A stretch of DNA of 64,000 nucleotides, from assembly GCF_014084045.1 (NCBI RefSeq), contig NZ_CP043732.1, positions 1,984,001 through 2,048,000 of the forward strand, read 5' to 3'. The DNA comes from Microbacterium esteraromaticum. Lineage in GTDB: Bacteria; Actinomycetota; Actinomycetes; Actinomycetales; Microbacteriaceae. Below, one piece after another: positions 33,957 through 44,225 of the stretch. Position numbers and translations under genes: made by a program. The notes beneath the pieces were generated by a model. It ran no database searches, had not been told where the DNA came from, and saw only the letters and a list, made by a program, of their open reading frames with translations. The first letter of the stretch is position 1; each line of letters starts with the position of its first letter.

Positions 33957-34561
33957 CCCACTCGACCTTCTATACGCGAAGCGGGAAGCGGGCGCTCGAC
34001 ATCGCCGTGTCCGTGCTCGCGCTGCCCGTCACTGCCGTCGTAGCGCTGCTGGTCGCGATCGCGATCAAGCTCGAGGACCGGGGCCCGGTGTTCTACGCGG
34101 CGCCGCGACTGGGGCAGCGGATGGCGCACTTCCCGCTCTTCAAGTTCCGCTCGATGAAGGTCGATGCCCCGGACATCAGGAACGACGACGGGTCCACGTT
34201 CAACAGCGCAGACGATCCCCGTGTCACCCGCGTGGGGCGCTTCATCCGCCGCACGAGCCTCGACGAGCTGCCCCAGCTCATCAACGTGATCCGGGGCGAG
34301 ATGAGCATCGTCGGTCCCCGCCCGAGCCCGCTGGGGAACGAGCACCGATATTCTGATGAGTTCCGGCGTCGATTCGAGGTGCGGCCGGGACTCACCGGAT
34401 ACGCGCAGGCGTATCTGCGCAACCTCGCGACCGCGGAACAGCGGACGAGGCTCGACGTGTCGTACGTCGACGAGATCTCGCTCCGCCTGGATGCGCGGAT
34501 CGTGCTGCGCACAGTGAGGGTCGTGCTCACCGGGCACGGTGTTCACCGGAATCGGAGTTGA
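33953..34561 (+). CDS. Short initiating phosphoglycosyl transferase (PglC-like)
   Basis: A 202-residue monotopic enzyme with only the catalytic domain: RSGKRALDIAVSVLALPVTA forms the single re-entrant membrane helix, followed by YAAPRLGQRMAHFPLFKFRS, the catalytic DPRVTRVGRFIRRTSLDELP (Asp-Glu pair) and QLINVIRGEMSIVGPRPSP. It should transfer a phospho-aminosugar from UDP to undecaprenyl phosphate, beginning the repeat unit of the right-hand glycan. Size and location after PglF- and PglE-like genes fit UDP-diNAcBac-type PglC. GTG at 33953 overlaps the previous stop. The long form at 19258 would start a different glycan. Confidence 0.92.
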   Translation: MTHSTFYTRSGKRALDIAVSVLALPVTAVVALLVAIAIKLEDRGPVFYAAPRLGQRMAHFPLFKFRSMKVDAPDIRNDDGSTFNSADDPRVTRVGRFIRRTSLDELPQLINVIRGEMSIVGPRPSPLGNEHRYSDEFRRRFEVRPGLTGYAQAYLRNLATAEQRTRLDVSYVDEISLRLDARIVLRTVRVVLTGHGVHRNRS

Positions 34562-34565
34562 TGCG

Positions 34566-35819
34566 ATGGCGAAGAGACTCGTCCTCCTGACGAACTACTA
34601 TCCGTTCTTCCGGGGCGAGGAGTACGTCGAGCGCGAGCTGACGCACCTCGTCGAGCGATTCGACCAGGTACTCGTCGTACCGACGATGCGTTCTGCTTCC
34701 ATGTCTCAGACGCGCGTGCTTCCGCCGGGTGCAGTACTGGTCGACACGCGCTACGACAGCGGGATGGCTGCGAAGGCGAGGCAGCTCCGCGCGGGATTCC
34801 CCCATCGCGCGAAGCCGATCGGGAGCACTCCGTGGAACCTCCCCGTGCGGATCGCATATGAGTCGTACTTCGAAGGGCGTTCGCGCGAGGTGGCCGCTCG
34901 CGTCGCCTCGGCGCTGCGGGATCGCGATCTCTCGGATCAAGACAGCATCCTCATCTACAGCTACTGGCTCTACGTCACCGCCAGAGTCGGCATGCTCCTG
35001 GCAGAGGGCCCGCTGGCGACGTGGAGGCCCAGGGTCGTCAGCCGCGCGCACGGGTACGACATCAACGCCGCGGCGTCACCTGTCAACTACCTCCCGGCCC
35101 GGTCGCGGCTTCTCACCGGCCTGGACGCGGTGTTCCCCGTCGCGGAGTACTCCGCGCGGAGGCTGAGGGCGGAGTATCCCGAGCATGCGCCCAAGGTCGG
35201 CGTACGACGACTCGGTGTCGTGCCGGCCGGGACGTCGCCCGTCTCCGACAGGACGTCGCGGGTGATCGTCACATGCTCGACGATCCGCCCGCTCAAGCGG
35301 CTGGAACTGGTCGCCGAGGCTGTCGCCCGTCTGAGGTCCGACGGTCTGGACGTGCGGTGGGTCCACCTCGGTTGGGGAGCGGAGAAGTACGCGTCGACGC
35401 TCGTCGAGTCCAGCCGGCGACTCCTGGGGGATGCCGTGCAGTTCCGTGGTCACATCGACAACGGCGAGATAGGGGAGTGGTACCGAGCCGCCGGCGCGAG
35501 TGCGTTCGTGAACGTGTCGACAAGCGAAGGAGTGCCGGTCTCGGTCATGGAGGCCATGCGGGCGGGCGTGCCCGTCGTCGTGACGGATGTCGGCGGCACG
35601 ACGGAGCTTCTTCCGCAGGGGTGGCCGTACGTGCTCGATGCGGGGTGCGCCGCAGCCGATCTGGCCGAAGCGATCCGGGATGTGCTGGAGCTTCCCGACG
35701 ACGAGTACCGGAGACTGGGCACGTCCATGCGCCGCGAGTGGGCGGAGAACTGGAACGGCGACGTCGTCTTCGGCGACTTCGCCGACGAACTGATCGAGCT
35801 CATGGACGCGGACGGATGA
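34566..35819 (+). CDS. Glycosyltransferase, GT4 family
   Basis: A 417-residue GT4 enzyme beginning KRLVLLTNYYPFFRGEEYVE. Notable parts are ILIYSYWLYVTARVGMLLAE, VVSRAHGYDINAAASPVNYL, VFPVAEYSARRLRAEYP, VTCSTIRPLKRLELVAEAV, VHLGWGAEKYA and NVSTSEGVPVSVMEAMRAGV with the paired glutamates. This pattern matches the GT4 enzymes of Gram-positive capsule loci. ATG at 34566 has GGAG 8 nt upstream; an earlier in-frame start at 34539 would overlap the PglC-like gene. The stop overlaps the polymerase ATG. It is the only glycosyltransferase of the eight-gene operon, so the repeat unit is either very short or shares enzymes with the left-hand cluster. Confidence 0.87.
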   Translation: MAKRLVLLTNYYPFFRGEEYVERELTHLVERFDQVLVVPTMRSASMSQTRVLPPGAVLVDTRYDSGMAAKARQLRAGFPHRAKPIGSTPWNLPVRIAYESYFEGRSREVAARVASALRDRDLSDQDSILIYSYWLYVTARVGMLLAEGPLATWRPRVVSRAHGYDINAAASPVNYLPARSRLLTGLDAVFPVAEYSARRLRAEYPEHAPKVGVRRLGVVPAGTSPVSDRTSRVIVTCSTIRPLKRLELVAEAVARLRSDGLDVRWVHLGWGAEKYASTLVESSRRLLGDAVQFRGHIDNGEIGEWYRAAGASAFVNVSTSEGVPVSVMEAMRAGVPVVVTDVGGTTELLPQGWPYVLDAGCAAADLAEAIRDVLELPDDEYRRLGTSMRREWAENWNGDVVFGDFADELIELMDADG

Positions 35820-37306
35820 CTCCGCCGGCCCTCATGGCACGCGCCCCGCGCGCGACGGCGGCATCGCGTCATGTCGGGGTCAGCGCCTGCGCACTCCTCA
35901 TGCTCGTCACCGGGCTGTCGCTGCTTCTCGTCGGGGTGAGCACCTGGCACCTCGCGACACTCGTGGCGGCTCTCTTCATCAGCTACGGCGGAGCCTGGGC
36001 GTGGTGCGCGGCGGACTTCGCACGGCGCTACGTGCTCGCCGTCTTCCTCGCCCCGTTCGGGCTGTTCCTTCTCGCGAGAATCGGCACCTACCTGCTGGTG
36101 GACGGCAGCCAGCTGCGTCTGGGGATCCTCGGGACGAACTTCACCGACGAACTGCTGGTCGGACAGATGCTCGCTGTGCTGACGACGAGTCTGATCGCGC
36201 TCATCGCCGGGGCGTCGCTGCTCAGCGCGGGTGGGAAACGGGGATCCGATGCACGCAGCCGGCGTCCCGCGCCGGCGAGAGTGCGAGTGGTGGCGCTGAC
36301 GATCTTCTACGTCGCGATCCCGTTCGTCGCGCTCCAGGCGCTGCTTCTGGCGAGAAGCGGGCAGACGTCCGGGTTCTACGAAGCACGCCTCGCCGTCGGA
36401 CTCATGCCCGCTCCTCTCGAGTTCGTCGCCGAGATGGCGACTCCCGCCTTCTTCGCATATCTGGCATCCGTCCCCGCCCGCCGCCCGGCGATCTTCCACT
36501 CGCTCGTCTACCTCGGGGTGATGGGATTCACACTGATCACATGGCAGCGGTCGTCCTTCGTGCTCGGACTTCTGCTCGTGGGCCTGTACTGGCTCCACCG
36601 CCACCTCACGGCCCCGAAGGGCGAGCGCTGGGTGACGCTCAGGTACGGGCTGATCGCCGCCATCGGCGGCGTGGCGCTGATGGGCCTGCTCGCGTTGCTC
36701 AACACACTGCGCGGTCGCACACGCGCACTGGGCCTGCCCGGAGGCCCGGCGGTCGACTTCCTCTTCGACCAGGGCGTCAGTGTCAATGTCATCGGCTACG
36801 CGATCCGATACGAGGGCACGCTCCCGCATGATCGGCTCTACTCCTTCGGCCAGATCATCGAATCGATCCAGGCCTATCTGCTCCCGGTGTTCGGAGGTCG
36901 GGGCGTCGGCAGCGGACAGACGATCGAGCGAGCGGCCGAGGGGCACCAGCTGTCCCATGCCATCAGCTACCTGGCCCTTGGCGACGACTATCTCCGGGGC
37001 AGCGGCTACGGCTCGAGCTTCGTGGCGGAGCTGCTCGTCGACGGCGGGATCCTCGCGGTCGTGCTCGGCTCGATGGCCATGGGAGCGATGCTCATGGCTG
37101 CACCGCGTCTGCTCAACGGTCCGTACTTCGTGCGGCTCTTCGTGCTGGCCCTCCTCTACGGCGTGATGTTCGCTCCCCGGGGCGGTTTCACGCAGTTCAT
37201 CGTCCAGGCTCTCGGCACCGCATTCCTCGCGGTGTACGCGATGATCGCGGCCACGTTGGTCGTCACGAGGCACCCCGACAACCGGGAAGCGGTGGCGACG
37301 AGATGA
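35816..37306 (+). CDS. O-antigen/capsule polymerase (Wzy-like)
   Basis: A 496-residue multi-pass membrane protein. About 11-12 hydrophobic segments are visible, such as ACALLMLVTGLSLLLVGVS, YVLAVFLAPFGLFLLARIGT, VVALTIFYVAIPFVALQALL and YGLIAAIGGVALMGLLALL, with a large polar loop near residues 285-395 containing PVFGGRGVGSGQTIE and GDDYLRGSGYGSSFVAELLV. The latter segment is typical of Wzy-type polysaccharide polymerases, which join lipid-linked repeats at the outer face of the membrane. It lies directly before the flippase gene with a 4-nt overlap. Low conservation makes family assignment depend on topology and context. Confidence 0.82.
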   Translation: MTPPALMARAPRATAASRHVGVSACALLMLVTGLSLLLVGVSTWHLATLVAALFISYGGAWAWCAADFARRYVLAVFLAPFGLFLLARIGTYLLVDGSQLRLGILGTNFTDELLVGQMLAVLTTSLIALIAGASLLSAGGKRGSDARSRRPAPARVRVVALTIFYVAIPFVALQALLLARSGQTSGFYEARLAVGLMPAPLEFVAEMATPAFFAYLASVPARRPAIFHSLVYLGVMGFTLITWQRSSFVLGLLLVGLYWLHRHLTAPKGERWVTLRYGLIAAIGGVALMGLLALLNTLRGRTRALGLPGGPAVDFLFDQGVSVNVIGYAIRYEGTLPHDRLYSFGQIIESIQAYLLPVFGGRGVGSGQTIERAAEGHQLSHAISYLALGDDYLRGSGYGSSFVAELLVDGGILAVVLGSMAMGAMLMAAPRLLNGPYFVRLFVLALLYGVMFAPRGGFTQFIVQALGTAFLAVYAMIAATLVVTRHPDNREAVATR

Positions 37307-38748
37307 GCGTGATGGGCGTGATGCGCGGCATCGCATCGGTGCTCACGGGGAACCTCGCCGTTCTCGCGTTCAACGCCGTGCTGATATTCGGGCTCCCCCT
37401 GTTCCTCTCTCCCACGGAGTACGGGTACTGGCAGCTCTTCCAGCTGTACACGCTCGTGCTGGGCTACGTGACGTTCGGCGTGACCGACGGAGTGCAGCTG
37501 CGCTATGCGGGGAGGCAGTACGGCGAACTGGATCATCCTCTCTTCCGGACGGAGTTCTGGCTGTACCTCGGCGTCGTCTTCGTCGCCAACCTGGGGATCG
37601 CCGCTGCGTTCATCGCGCTCGCGCCCGACCATCTGCGGGCTCAGATCATGGTCTACGCCTGCGTGGGCGCCGTGCTCTTCGTGCCCCGGACGCTGCTGAC
37701 CATGACCCTTCAGGCGACCTTCCGGATGACGGCCTACGCGACGATCACAGCCGTCGAGCGCCTGATCGTGGTCGTGCTGACGTTCGCCCTCGTCCTCGGC
37801 GGCGTGCGCGACATCATCCCTCTGCTCCAGGCCGACATCGCGGGGAAGGCGACCGCGCTCGTCCTCGCCGTCATCGTGGCGCGCTCGAGCGTGTGGGGCC
37901 GACTCGCGTCGGCTCGGCGGGGATGGGCGGAGCTGGTCGGGAACGGACGTGCGGGAACGAGCGTGCTGATCGCGAATCTGTCGGCCATGCTGGTGCCCAG
38001 CATCGCGCGCTGGATGATCGAAGCCGAATGGTCGGTCGCGGTGTTCGGCTCGGTGTCGCTGGCGTTCAACACGGCGAACATCGTGCTGGTGGCGGTGACG
38101 TCTGTGGCCGTCGTGGTGTTCCCCTGGCTGCGTCTGCTGGATGCATCTCGCCTTCGCGATGTGTATGTCGCCGCGCGACCGATCATCATGTCGACGATGC
38201 TCTCACTGCTGCTGTTCTGCATACCGCTGATGGCACTCGCATCGTGGGCGCTGCCCGACTACCGCGACGGACTGCGGTTCCTGGCTCTGATGTTCCCGGT
38301 GTTCGTCTACGAGGCCCAGCTGCGGCTGATCGGAACGAACTACCTGAAGGCCATGCGGTACGAGAAGGCGCTCATGGCGCACAATCTCATCGGCGTCGCG
38401 ACGGTGTTCGTCCTGGCCGTCGTCGCCGCATTCGCGATGCGCAGTCTCGAGCTCGTGGTCATATCGGTGTTCATCGTGACGCTTCTGCGCGCATCACTCG
38501 TCGAGGCGAAGGTGCGACGGGTCTTCGGCCTCCGATGGTCGGCCCTCTCCCTGGCCGAGCTCGGCGTCGTGGCCGTGTTCATGGCGTCGGCCTGGTGGCT
38601 CGAGCCGCTGCCCGCCCTCGGATGCGTGGCGCTGGCCCTGTGCGGCTACTGGACCTTCGCAGCGCGGCCATTCGCGCACGGGGTTCGCTCGGTCCGGCAG
38701 ATGATGCGCGCATCGAGTGCTCGACCCGTCCACGGACGAGCCGGGTGA
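37303..38748 (+). CDS. Oligosaccharide flippase (Wzx-like)
   Basis: A 481-residue protein with about 12-14 membrane segments: VLTGNLAVLAFNAVLIFGLP near the start, YWQLFQLYTLVLGYVTFGVTDG (shortened here), VVFVANLGIAAAFIALAP, VLLVAVVAAFAMRSLELVV-like segments later. The first part (FGLPLFLSPTEYGYWQLFQL) follows the MATE/MVF-type polysaccharide transporter pattern. It should flip the lipid-linked repeat unit across the membrane for Wzy. It is the last gene of the operon. Its final 255 bp overlap, in antisense, the 3' end of the VanZ-like gene. Confidence 0.87.
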   Translation: MSVMGVMRGIASVLTGNLAVLAFNAVLIFGLPLFLSPTEYGYWQLFQLYTLVLGYVTFGVTDGVQLRYAGRQYGELDHPLFRTEFWLYLGVVFVANLGIAAAFIALAPDHLRAQIMVYACVGAVLFVPRTLLTMTLQATFRMTAYATITAVERLIVVVLTFALVLGGVRDIIPLLQADIAGKATALVLAVIVARSSVWGRLASARRGWAELVGNGRAGTSVLIANLSAMLVPSIARWMIEAEWSVAVFGSVSLAFNTANIVLVAVTSVAVVVFPWLRLLDASRLRDVYVAARPIIMSTMLSLLLFCIPLMALASWALPDYRDGLRFLALMFPVFVYEAQLRLIGTNYLKAMRYEKALMAHNLIGVATVFVLAVVAAFAMRSLELVVISVFIVTLLRASLVEAKVRRVFGLRWSALSLAELGVVAVFMASAWWLEPLPALGCVALALCGYWTFAARPFAHGVRSVRQMMRASSARPVHGRAG

Positions 38749-39249
38749 CGCTGCACGACGGACGGCGGGGGCCGCACGCCAGCGGCGGCGCTCGCGTCGA
38801 CCGAGTCCGATGATCATGCCGGCCGTCAGCGCCCCGGCCGCCGTGCCGAGAGTGTTGGCGATCACGTCGGACAGTGCCGTGACGCGGCTGGGCAGCAGCA
38901 GCTGGACGAGTTCGATGGTCGCGCTCGTCGAGCAGCCCAGCAGCACGATGGTCCAGAGGCCGGCGCCCGGCCACGACAGAGACAGCAGCAGCCCCAACGG
39001 CACGAACAGGACGATGTTCGCGACGAACTCGAAGATCGCGTAGCTGATCTCGACGGTCATCCCGGAGAGCCGGCTGACCTCGTGTGCGATCTCGAAGACG
39101 ACACCGGTCACCGTCGACGCTTCAGGGGCCGGCAGCCACACGATCAGCGCGAGCGCGATCAGGTAGGGCACGAGCAGCACGCGCGCGGCGCGCGAGAGGA
39201 TGAGGCGCTTCGATACGCTGCGTTCGCTCGACGGCCGCGTGGCCGTCAC
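38494..39249 (-). CDS. VanZ-like membrane protein with an unusual antisense tail
   Basis: A 251-residue protein. Residues 1-155 form a VanZ domain: VLLVPYLIALALIVWLPAP, FEFVANIVLFVPLGLLLSLS and LGCSTSATIELVQLLLPSRV, then the family's SDVIANTLGTAAGALTAG. The last 85 residues are Arg-, His- and Pro-rich with no family pattern and are encoded antisense to the end of wzx. All three minus frames stay open through the overlap, so no simple frameshift gives a normal length. The GTG start shares bases with the stop of the phosphatase gene. VanZ proteins affect glycopeptide resistance or the surface of Gram-positives; the mechanism is unclear. Confidence 0.78.
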   Translation of the reverse strand: MTATRPSSERSVSKRLILSRAARVLLVPYLIALALIVWLPAPEASTVTGVVFEIAHEVSRLSGMTVEISYAIFEFVANIVLFVPLGLLLSLSWPGAGLWTIVLLGCSTSATIELVQLLLPSRVTALSDVIANTLGTAAGALTAGMIIGLGRRERRRWRAAPAVRRAASPGSSVDGSSTRCAHHLPDRANPVREWPRCEGPVAAQGQRHASEGGQRLEPPGRRHEHGHDAELGQGEGRPSEAEDPSHLRLDE

Positions 39250-39980
39250 GGGAGCGCGGCGCGGATCACCCGCGCGGCCTCGGCGACAGCAGGCACGAGC
39301 TGCGAGGCCGACAGGTCGTACGTCGTCTGGGATCGGCGGTAAGGGTCGATGACGTCGTCGTCGTCGGGACGAGCGGCCATAAGCCCTCGTTGCCCCCCGA
39401 CGAGCCGCGCGAGGGACCGCAGGCGCGCCCCCGCGTCGGAGCCGTCGGCGGCCACGCCGCCCCGCACCTCGTCGTCTCCGAGCGTGGCGGCGAGCCGGGC
39501 GAACTCCCGCACGGTGAACGTCCGATGCAGCAGAGCCGGGGCCATCTGCACCACGGCAGACCGATGCTCCCGAGCCATCGTGAGGACGAGGTCGGTCTCG
39601 GCGAGCAGCGGTTCTGTGAGCAGGCGCGCGCGATGGGCATCCGCCCCCGACGCATCCGCACCGTTCGACAGCGCCAGCTGCAGCGCCTGCGGAGTCATCG
39701 CCTCGTCGACCAGGGCATGCGTGCCCGCGCTGTGAACGCGGATCCCCGTGCCGACGAGCGCTGCACGCAGCAGCACCTCGGCCATGGGCGAGCGACAGAT
39801 GTTCCCGGTGCAGACCGTCATGATCGTCCCGCCTCCGGCGGCAGACGACTCCGCGGCCAGGGCAACCGGTGCCGGAACCCCGACGGGCAGCGATGTCTCG
39901 CCCTTCAGAAGCGAGTCGCGCAGACGTCGCAGATCTGATCGGCGCAGGCGAGGAGCGCTGAAGTCATCGCGATCGGTCAC
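39246..39980 (-). CDS. Low-molecular-weight protein-tyrosine phosphatase (Wzb type, second copy)
   Basis: A 244-residue phosphatase: an N-terminal basic extension of about 52 residues, the P-loop TVCTGNICRSPMAE (Cys57), RVHSAGTHALVDE and the acid loop DDDDVIDPYRRS. It is clearly a paralogue of the phosphatase at 21656, including the insert between the P-loop half and the DP loop. It probably dephosphorylates the Wzc-type kinases of the right-hand cluster. GTG at 39980 follows TAGGCT by 6 nt (leaderless). It is coupled to the VanZ-like gene by a GTGA overlap and is divergent from coaA. Confidence 0.9.
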   Translation of the reverse strand: MTDRDDFSAPRLRRSDLRRLRDSLLKGETSLPVGVPAPVALAAESSAAGGGTIMTVCTGNICRSPMAEVLLRAALVGTGIRVHSAGTHALVDEAMTPQALQLALSNGADASGADAHRARLLTEPLLAETDLVLTMAREHRSAVVQMAPALLHRTFTVREFARLAATLGDDEVRGGVAADGSDAGARLRSLARLVGGQRGLMAARPDDDDVIDPYRRSQTTYDLSASQLVPAVAEAARVIRAALP

Positions 39981-39986
39981 CCCTTC

Positions 39987-39992
39987 AGCCTA
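39987..39992 (-). promoter_or_regulatory. Leaderless-type -10 box TAGGCT
   Basis: Minus-strand TAGGCT ends 6 nt before the GTG at 39980 of the second phosphatase gene. Confidence 0.6.
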
Positions 39993-40042
39993 TGACCTCG
40001 CCCATGAGAACCGCCCCGGAGGGATGCCGACGGTGCGATCGC

Positions 40043-40048
40043 TACGAT
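40043..40048 (+). promoter_or_regulatory. Leaderless-type -10 box TACGAT before coaA
   Basis: TACGAT ends 7 nt before the GTG of coaA at 40056; no ribosome-binding site lies between. Confidence 0.5.
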
Positions 40049-40055
40049 TGACACC

Positions 40056-41000
40056 GTGACCGTCGCCGATTCGACACTGCCGCTGTCTCCGTATCGTGAG
40101 ATCGACCGCGCCGACTGGGCGCGCCTCGCAGCGGGGATCGATCAGCCGCTGACCGAGACGGAGGTCGTCGGCATCCGCGGCATCGGCGACCGGCTCGACA
40201 TCACCGAGGTGCGCGAGGTCTACCTCCCGCTGAGCCGCCTGCTCAGTCTGTACGCCAGCTCGACCAGGGAGCTCGGAGCGGCCACCAGCGCGTTCCTACA
40301 GGAGAGCGACACGACCACCCCGTTCGTCGTCGGCGTCGCCGGCTCGGTCGCCGTGGGCAAGTCCACCATCGCGCGACTGCTGCGCGAGCTGATGAGCCGC
40401 TGGCCAGGCACCCCGCGCGTCGAGCTCGTCACCACCGACGGCTTCCTCTACCCGAACGCCGAGCTCGAACGGCGCGGGCTGATGGACCGCAAGGGCTTCC
40501 CCGAGTCGTACGACCGCCGTGCGCTCATCTCATTCCTCACCGAGGTGAAGAGCGGCGCCGCCGAGGTGCGCGCGCCCTTCTACTCCCACATGCGCTACGA
40601 CATCGTCCCCGACGCGCACGTGGTCGTCCGTCGCCCCGACGTCGTCATCGTCGAGGGGCTCAACGTGCTGCAGCCGCCGCCCGCGCCGAACGACGTCGCC
40701 GTCAGCGACCTGTTCGACTTCTCGATCTTCGTCGACGCCGACACCGCGCACATCGAGCGCTGGTACATCGATCGATTCCTCGCCCTCCGGCAGGGCGCCT
40801 TCAGCAATCCGTCGTCGTACTTCAACGTGTTCGCGCACCTCACAGACGACGAGGCGGTGACGACGGCGCTGGGCTACTGGAACGAGATCAACATGCCCAA
40901 CCTCGTCGAGAACGTCATGCCGACGAAGCACCGCGCCACGCTCGTGCTGCGCAAGGGCGCCGAGCATGCCGTCGAGAGCGTGCAGCTGCGCAAGGTCTGA
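40056..41000 (+). CDS. coaA: Pantothenate kinase, type I
   Basis: A 314-residue kinase catalysing the first step of coenzyme A synthesis from pantothenate. It has the N-terminal SPYREIDRADWARLA, a P-loop GSVAVGKST (96-104) inside FVVGVAGSVAVGKSTIARLL, ELVTTDGFLYPNAELERRGL, MDRKGFPESYDRRAL and a long C-terminal segment YSHMRYDIVPDAH followed by VIVEGLNVLQ and FVDADTAHIERWYIDRFL. All are typical of the bacterial CoaA family. It is monocistronic and convergent with the LCP-family gene, with 15 bp between the stops. Confidence 0.97.
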   Translation: MTVADSTLPLSPYREIDRADWARLAAGIDQPLTETEVVGIRGIGDRLDITEVREVYLPLSRLLSLYASSTRELGAATSAFLQESDTTTPFVVGVAGSVAVGKSTIARLLRELMSRWPGTPRVELVTTDGFLYPNAELERRGLMDRKGFPESYDRRALISFLTEVKSGAAEVRAPFYSHMRYDIVPDAHVVVRRPDVVIVEGLNVLQPPPAPNDVAVSDLFDFSIFVDADTAHIERWYIDRFLALRQGAFSNPSSYFNVFAHLTDDEAVTTALGYWNEINMPNLVENVMPTKHRATLVLRKGAEHAVESVQLRKV

Positions 41001-41015
41001 GCAGCGGCCCGACGG

Positions 41016-42044
41016 TCACCTGCTCGGGTACTCCGCGGCGAACTGCGGGACGGTGTCGTTCTTCAGCGCCTCCGAGAGGGCGGCGAGGCCGTCCCAGTCG
41101 GGGCGGACGATCGACTGATCGCCCACCATGCCCGTGCCGAGTGTGGGCGAGGTGAGGAAGATGATCTCGCTCTTGTCGACTTCGCGCAGGCTGAGACCCA
41201 GCGACGCCACCGTGCCGGCGTCCAGACCCTCGTCGACGGCGAGGAAGGGGGCGAGAGCGTCGACCGAGGCGGCGATGCGCCCCGGATCGGTCAGCGTCTC
41301 CCTGCTGACCAGCTTGTCGAGCATGCCCTTGATGAACGCCTGCTGGTTGCGCACGCGCTGGTAGTCGCCGTCCTTGAACGGGTAGCGCGCCTGCACGTAG
41401 GCGAGCGCCTCCTGGCCGCGCAGGTCGATCGGGCCCTGGGGGAATTCGAAGCCCTGGTTCTTGAACGCCACGGAGTTGTTCACGGTGACCCCGTCGAGGG
41501 CCTCGCTGAGCCCCTTGAAGCCCTCGAAGTCGGTGATGGCGACGTGGTCGATGCGCACGTCGGTGATCTCCTCCAGCGTCTGCACGAGCAGCGGCGTCCC
41601 GCCGAATGCCAGCGCCGCGTTGAGCTTCGCGCCGCCGTGACCGGGGATCTGCACCCAGTTGTCGCGCATGAACGAGATCACCTGCACGCCGGATCGGTCG
41701 GCGGGGATGTGCACGAGCAGCATGCTGTCGGCGCGCTGACCGCGGATCTCCTCGACCGACCCTCCGAGGCCCTTCCTGGAGTCCGATCCGAGCAGCAGGA
41801 TGTTCTTCGCATCCACGTTCTTGGTGGGCGTCGGCCGGGGCACGTCGGTGGGGAAGACCTCCGCCGACGGCAGCGTCTCCGCCTTGTCATACGACGACGA
41901 CAGTCCGGCGATGTAAGTCACGCCGATGACGGCGACGGCGACGAGCACGCCGACCAGGCCGAACACGATGCCCCAGATCCACCGACGAGCACGCCGCGAG
42001 CGGCCGTTTCGGCGCGCGTCCGCGACAGGGTCAGAAGTTGCCAT
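41016..42044 (-). CDS. LytR-CpsA-Psr (LCP) family glycopolymer transferase
   Basis: A 342-residue extracytoplasmic enzyme. A cytoplasmic Arg-rich stretch (NGRSRRARRW) and one helix (IVFGLVGVLVAVAVIGVTYI, about 26-46) precede the LCP domain: NILLLGSDSRKG, QRADSMLLVHIPADRSG, VISFMRDNWVQIPG (Arg and Asp of the active site), GGAKLNAALAFGG, VAITDFEGFKGL and YVQARYPFKDGDYQRVRNQQ with its two conserved Arg. LCP proteins attach lipid-linked glycopolymers to peptidoglycan, which suits the neighbouring capsule/teichoic-type cluster. It is divergent from glmS, which makes glucosamine 6-phosphate for the same polymers. Confidence 0.94.
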   Translation of the reverse strand: MATSDPVADARRNGRSRRARRWIWGIVFGLVGVLVAVAVIGVTYIAGLSSSYDKAETLPSAEVFPTDVPRPTPTKNVDAKNILLLGSDSRKGLGGSVEEIRGQRADSMLLVHIPADRSGVQVISFMRDNWVQIPGHGGAKLNAALAFGGTPLLVQTLEEITDVRIDHVAITDFEGFKGLSEALDGVTVNNSVAFKNQGFEFPQGPIDLRGQEALAYVQARYPFKDGDYQRVRNQQAFIKGMLDKLVSRETLTDPGRIAASVDALAPFLAVDEGLDAGTVASLGLSLREVDKSEIIFLTSPTLGTGMVGDQSIVRPDWDGLAALSEALKNDTVPQFAAEYPSR

Positions 42045-42129
42045 ACACAGATCATCGCGGATCCGGCTGTGAACCGCCCCCGCAGAGGGGGCATCGGGTT
42101 CGTTCGGAACCCTCGCAAAACCCGCCGCT

Positions 42130-42135
42130 TATCCT
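42130..42135 (+). promoter_or_regulatory. -10 box TATCCT before glmS
   Basis: TATCCT ends 7 nt before the glmS ATG at 42143. A GGGGA lies only 2 nt before the start, so a leaderless or very short leader is likely. No ribozyme-like glmS leader fits in the 98-bp divergent gap. Confidence 0.45.
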
Positions 42136-42142
42136 GGGGATC

Positions 42143-43990
<1,848 letters not shown>

Positions 43991-43995
43991 GCTGA

Positions 43996-44022
43996 CGGCC
44001 CCGACGCGTCGGGGCCGCCCTT
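43996..44022 (+). terminator. glmS terminator
   Basis: CGGCCCCGAC (43996-44005) and GTCGGGGCCG (44008-44017) form a perfect 10-bp stem, followed by CCCTTCTT, starting 5 bp after the glmS stop. Confidence 0.9.
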
Positions 44023-44040
44023 CTTGAGGTCGGGCCCGCC

Positions 44041-44116
44041 GGATGTCGGCAGGCCTTACGGATGTCGGCAGGAATCGGCCGATCCCGCCGACATCCGTCA
44101 TTTCTGCCGACATGTG
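44041..44116. repeat. Dyad-containing intergenic repeat, copy A
   Basis: The motif GGATGTCGGC occurs twice directly (from 44041 and 44060) and as inverted GCCGACAT copies (44087-44094 and 44106-44113). The 11-bp arms 44059-44069 and 44087-44097 are perfectly complementary. A diverged copy B in the same orientation lies at 45172-45247, on the other side of one gene. Confidence 0.75.
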
Positions 44117-44161
44117 AGCGCGTGGTGCAGGCGGGCGTGCGGGCGGGTGGGCAGGCGGGGG

Positions 44162-44214
44162 GGTGGGCGCGAAGCCGCCTCGGGCAGGCGGGTGGTGGGC
44201 GCGAAGCCGCCTCG
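44162..44214. repeat. Two 21-bp direct repeats 32 bp apart
   Basis: The 21-nt segment at 44162-44182 (beginning GGTGGGCGCGAAGCC) recurs identically at 44194-44214, in the G-rich gap between repeat copy A and the end of the minus-strand gene. The last copy ends 11 bp before that gene's stop. Confidence 0.75.
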
Positions 44215-44225
44215 AGCAGCGAAGT

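Noticed and set aside
41001..41015. A terminator between coaA and the LCP gene
   Set aside because: GAGCAG and CTGCTC flank the gap but the loop is long and the stem short; not convincing.
42045..42142. A glmS ribozyme-type riboswitch
   Set aside because: The divergent gap is 98 bp and the -10 box is 7 nt from the start codon, leaving no room for a structured leader.
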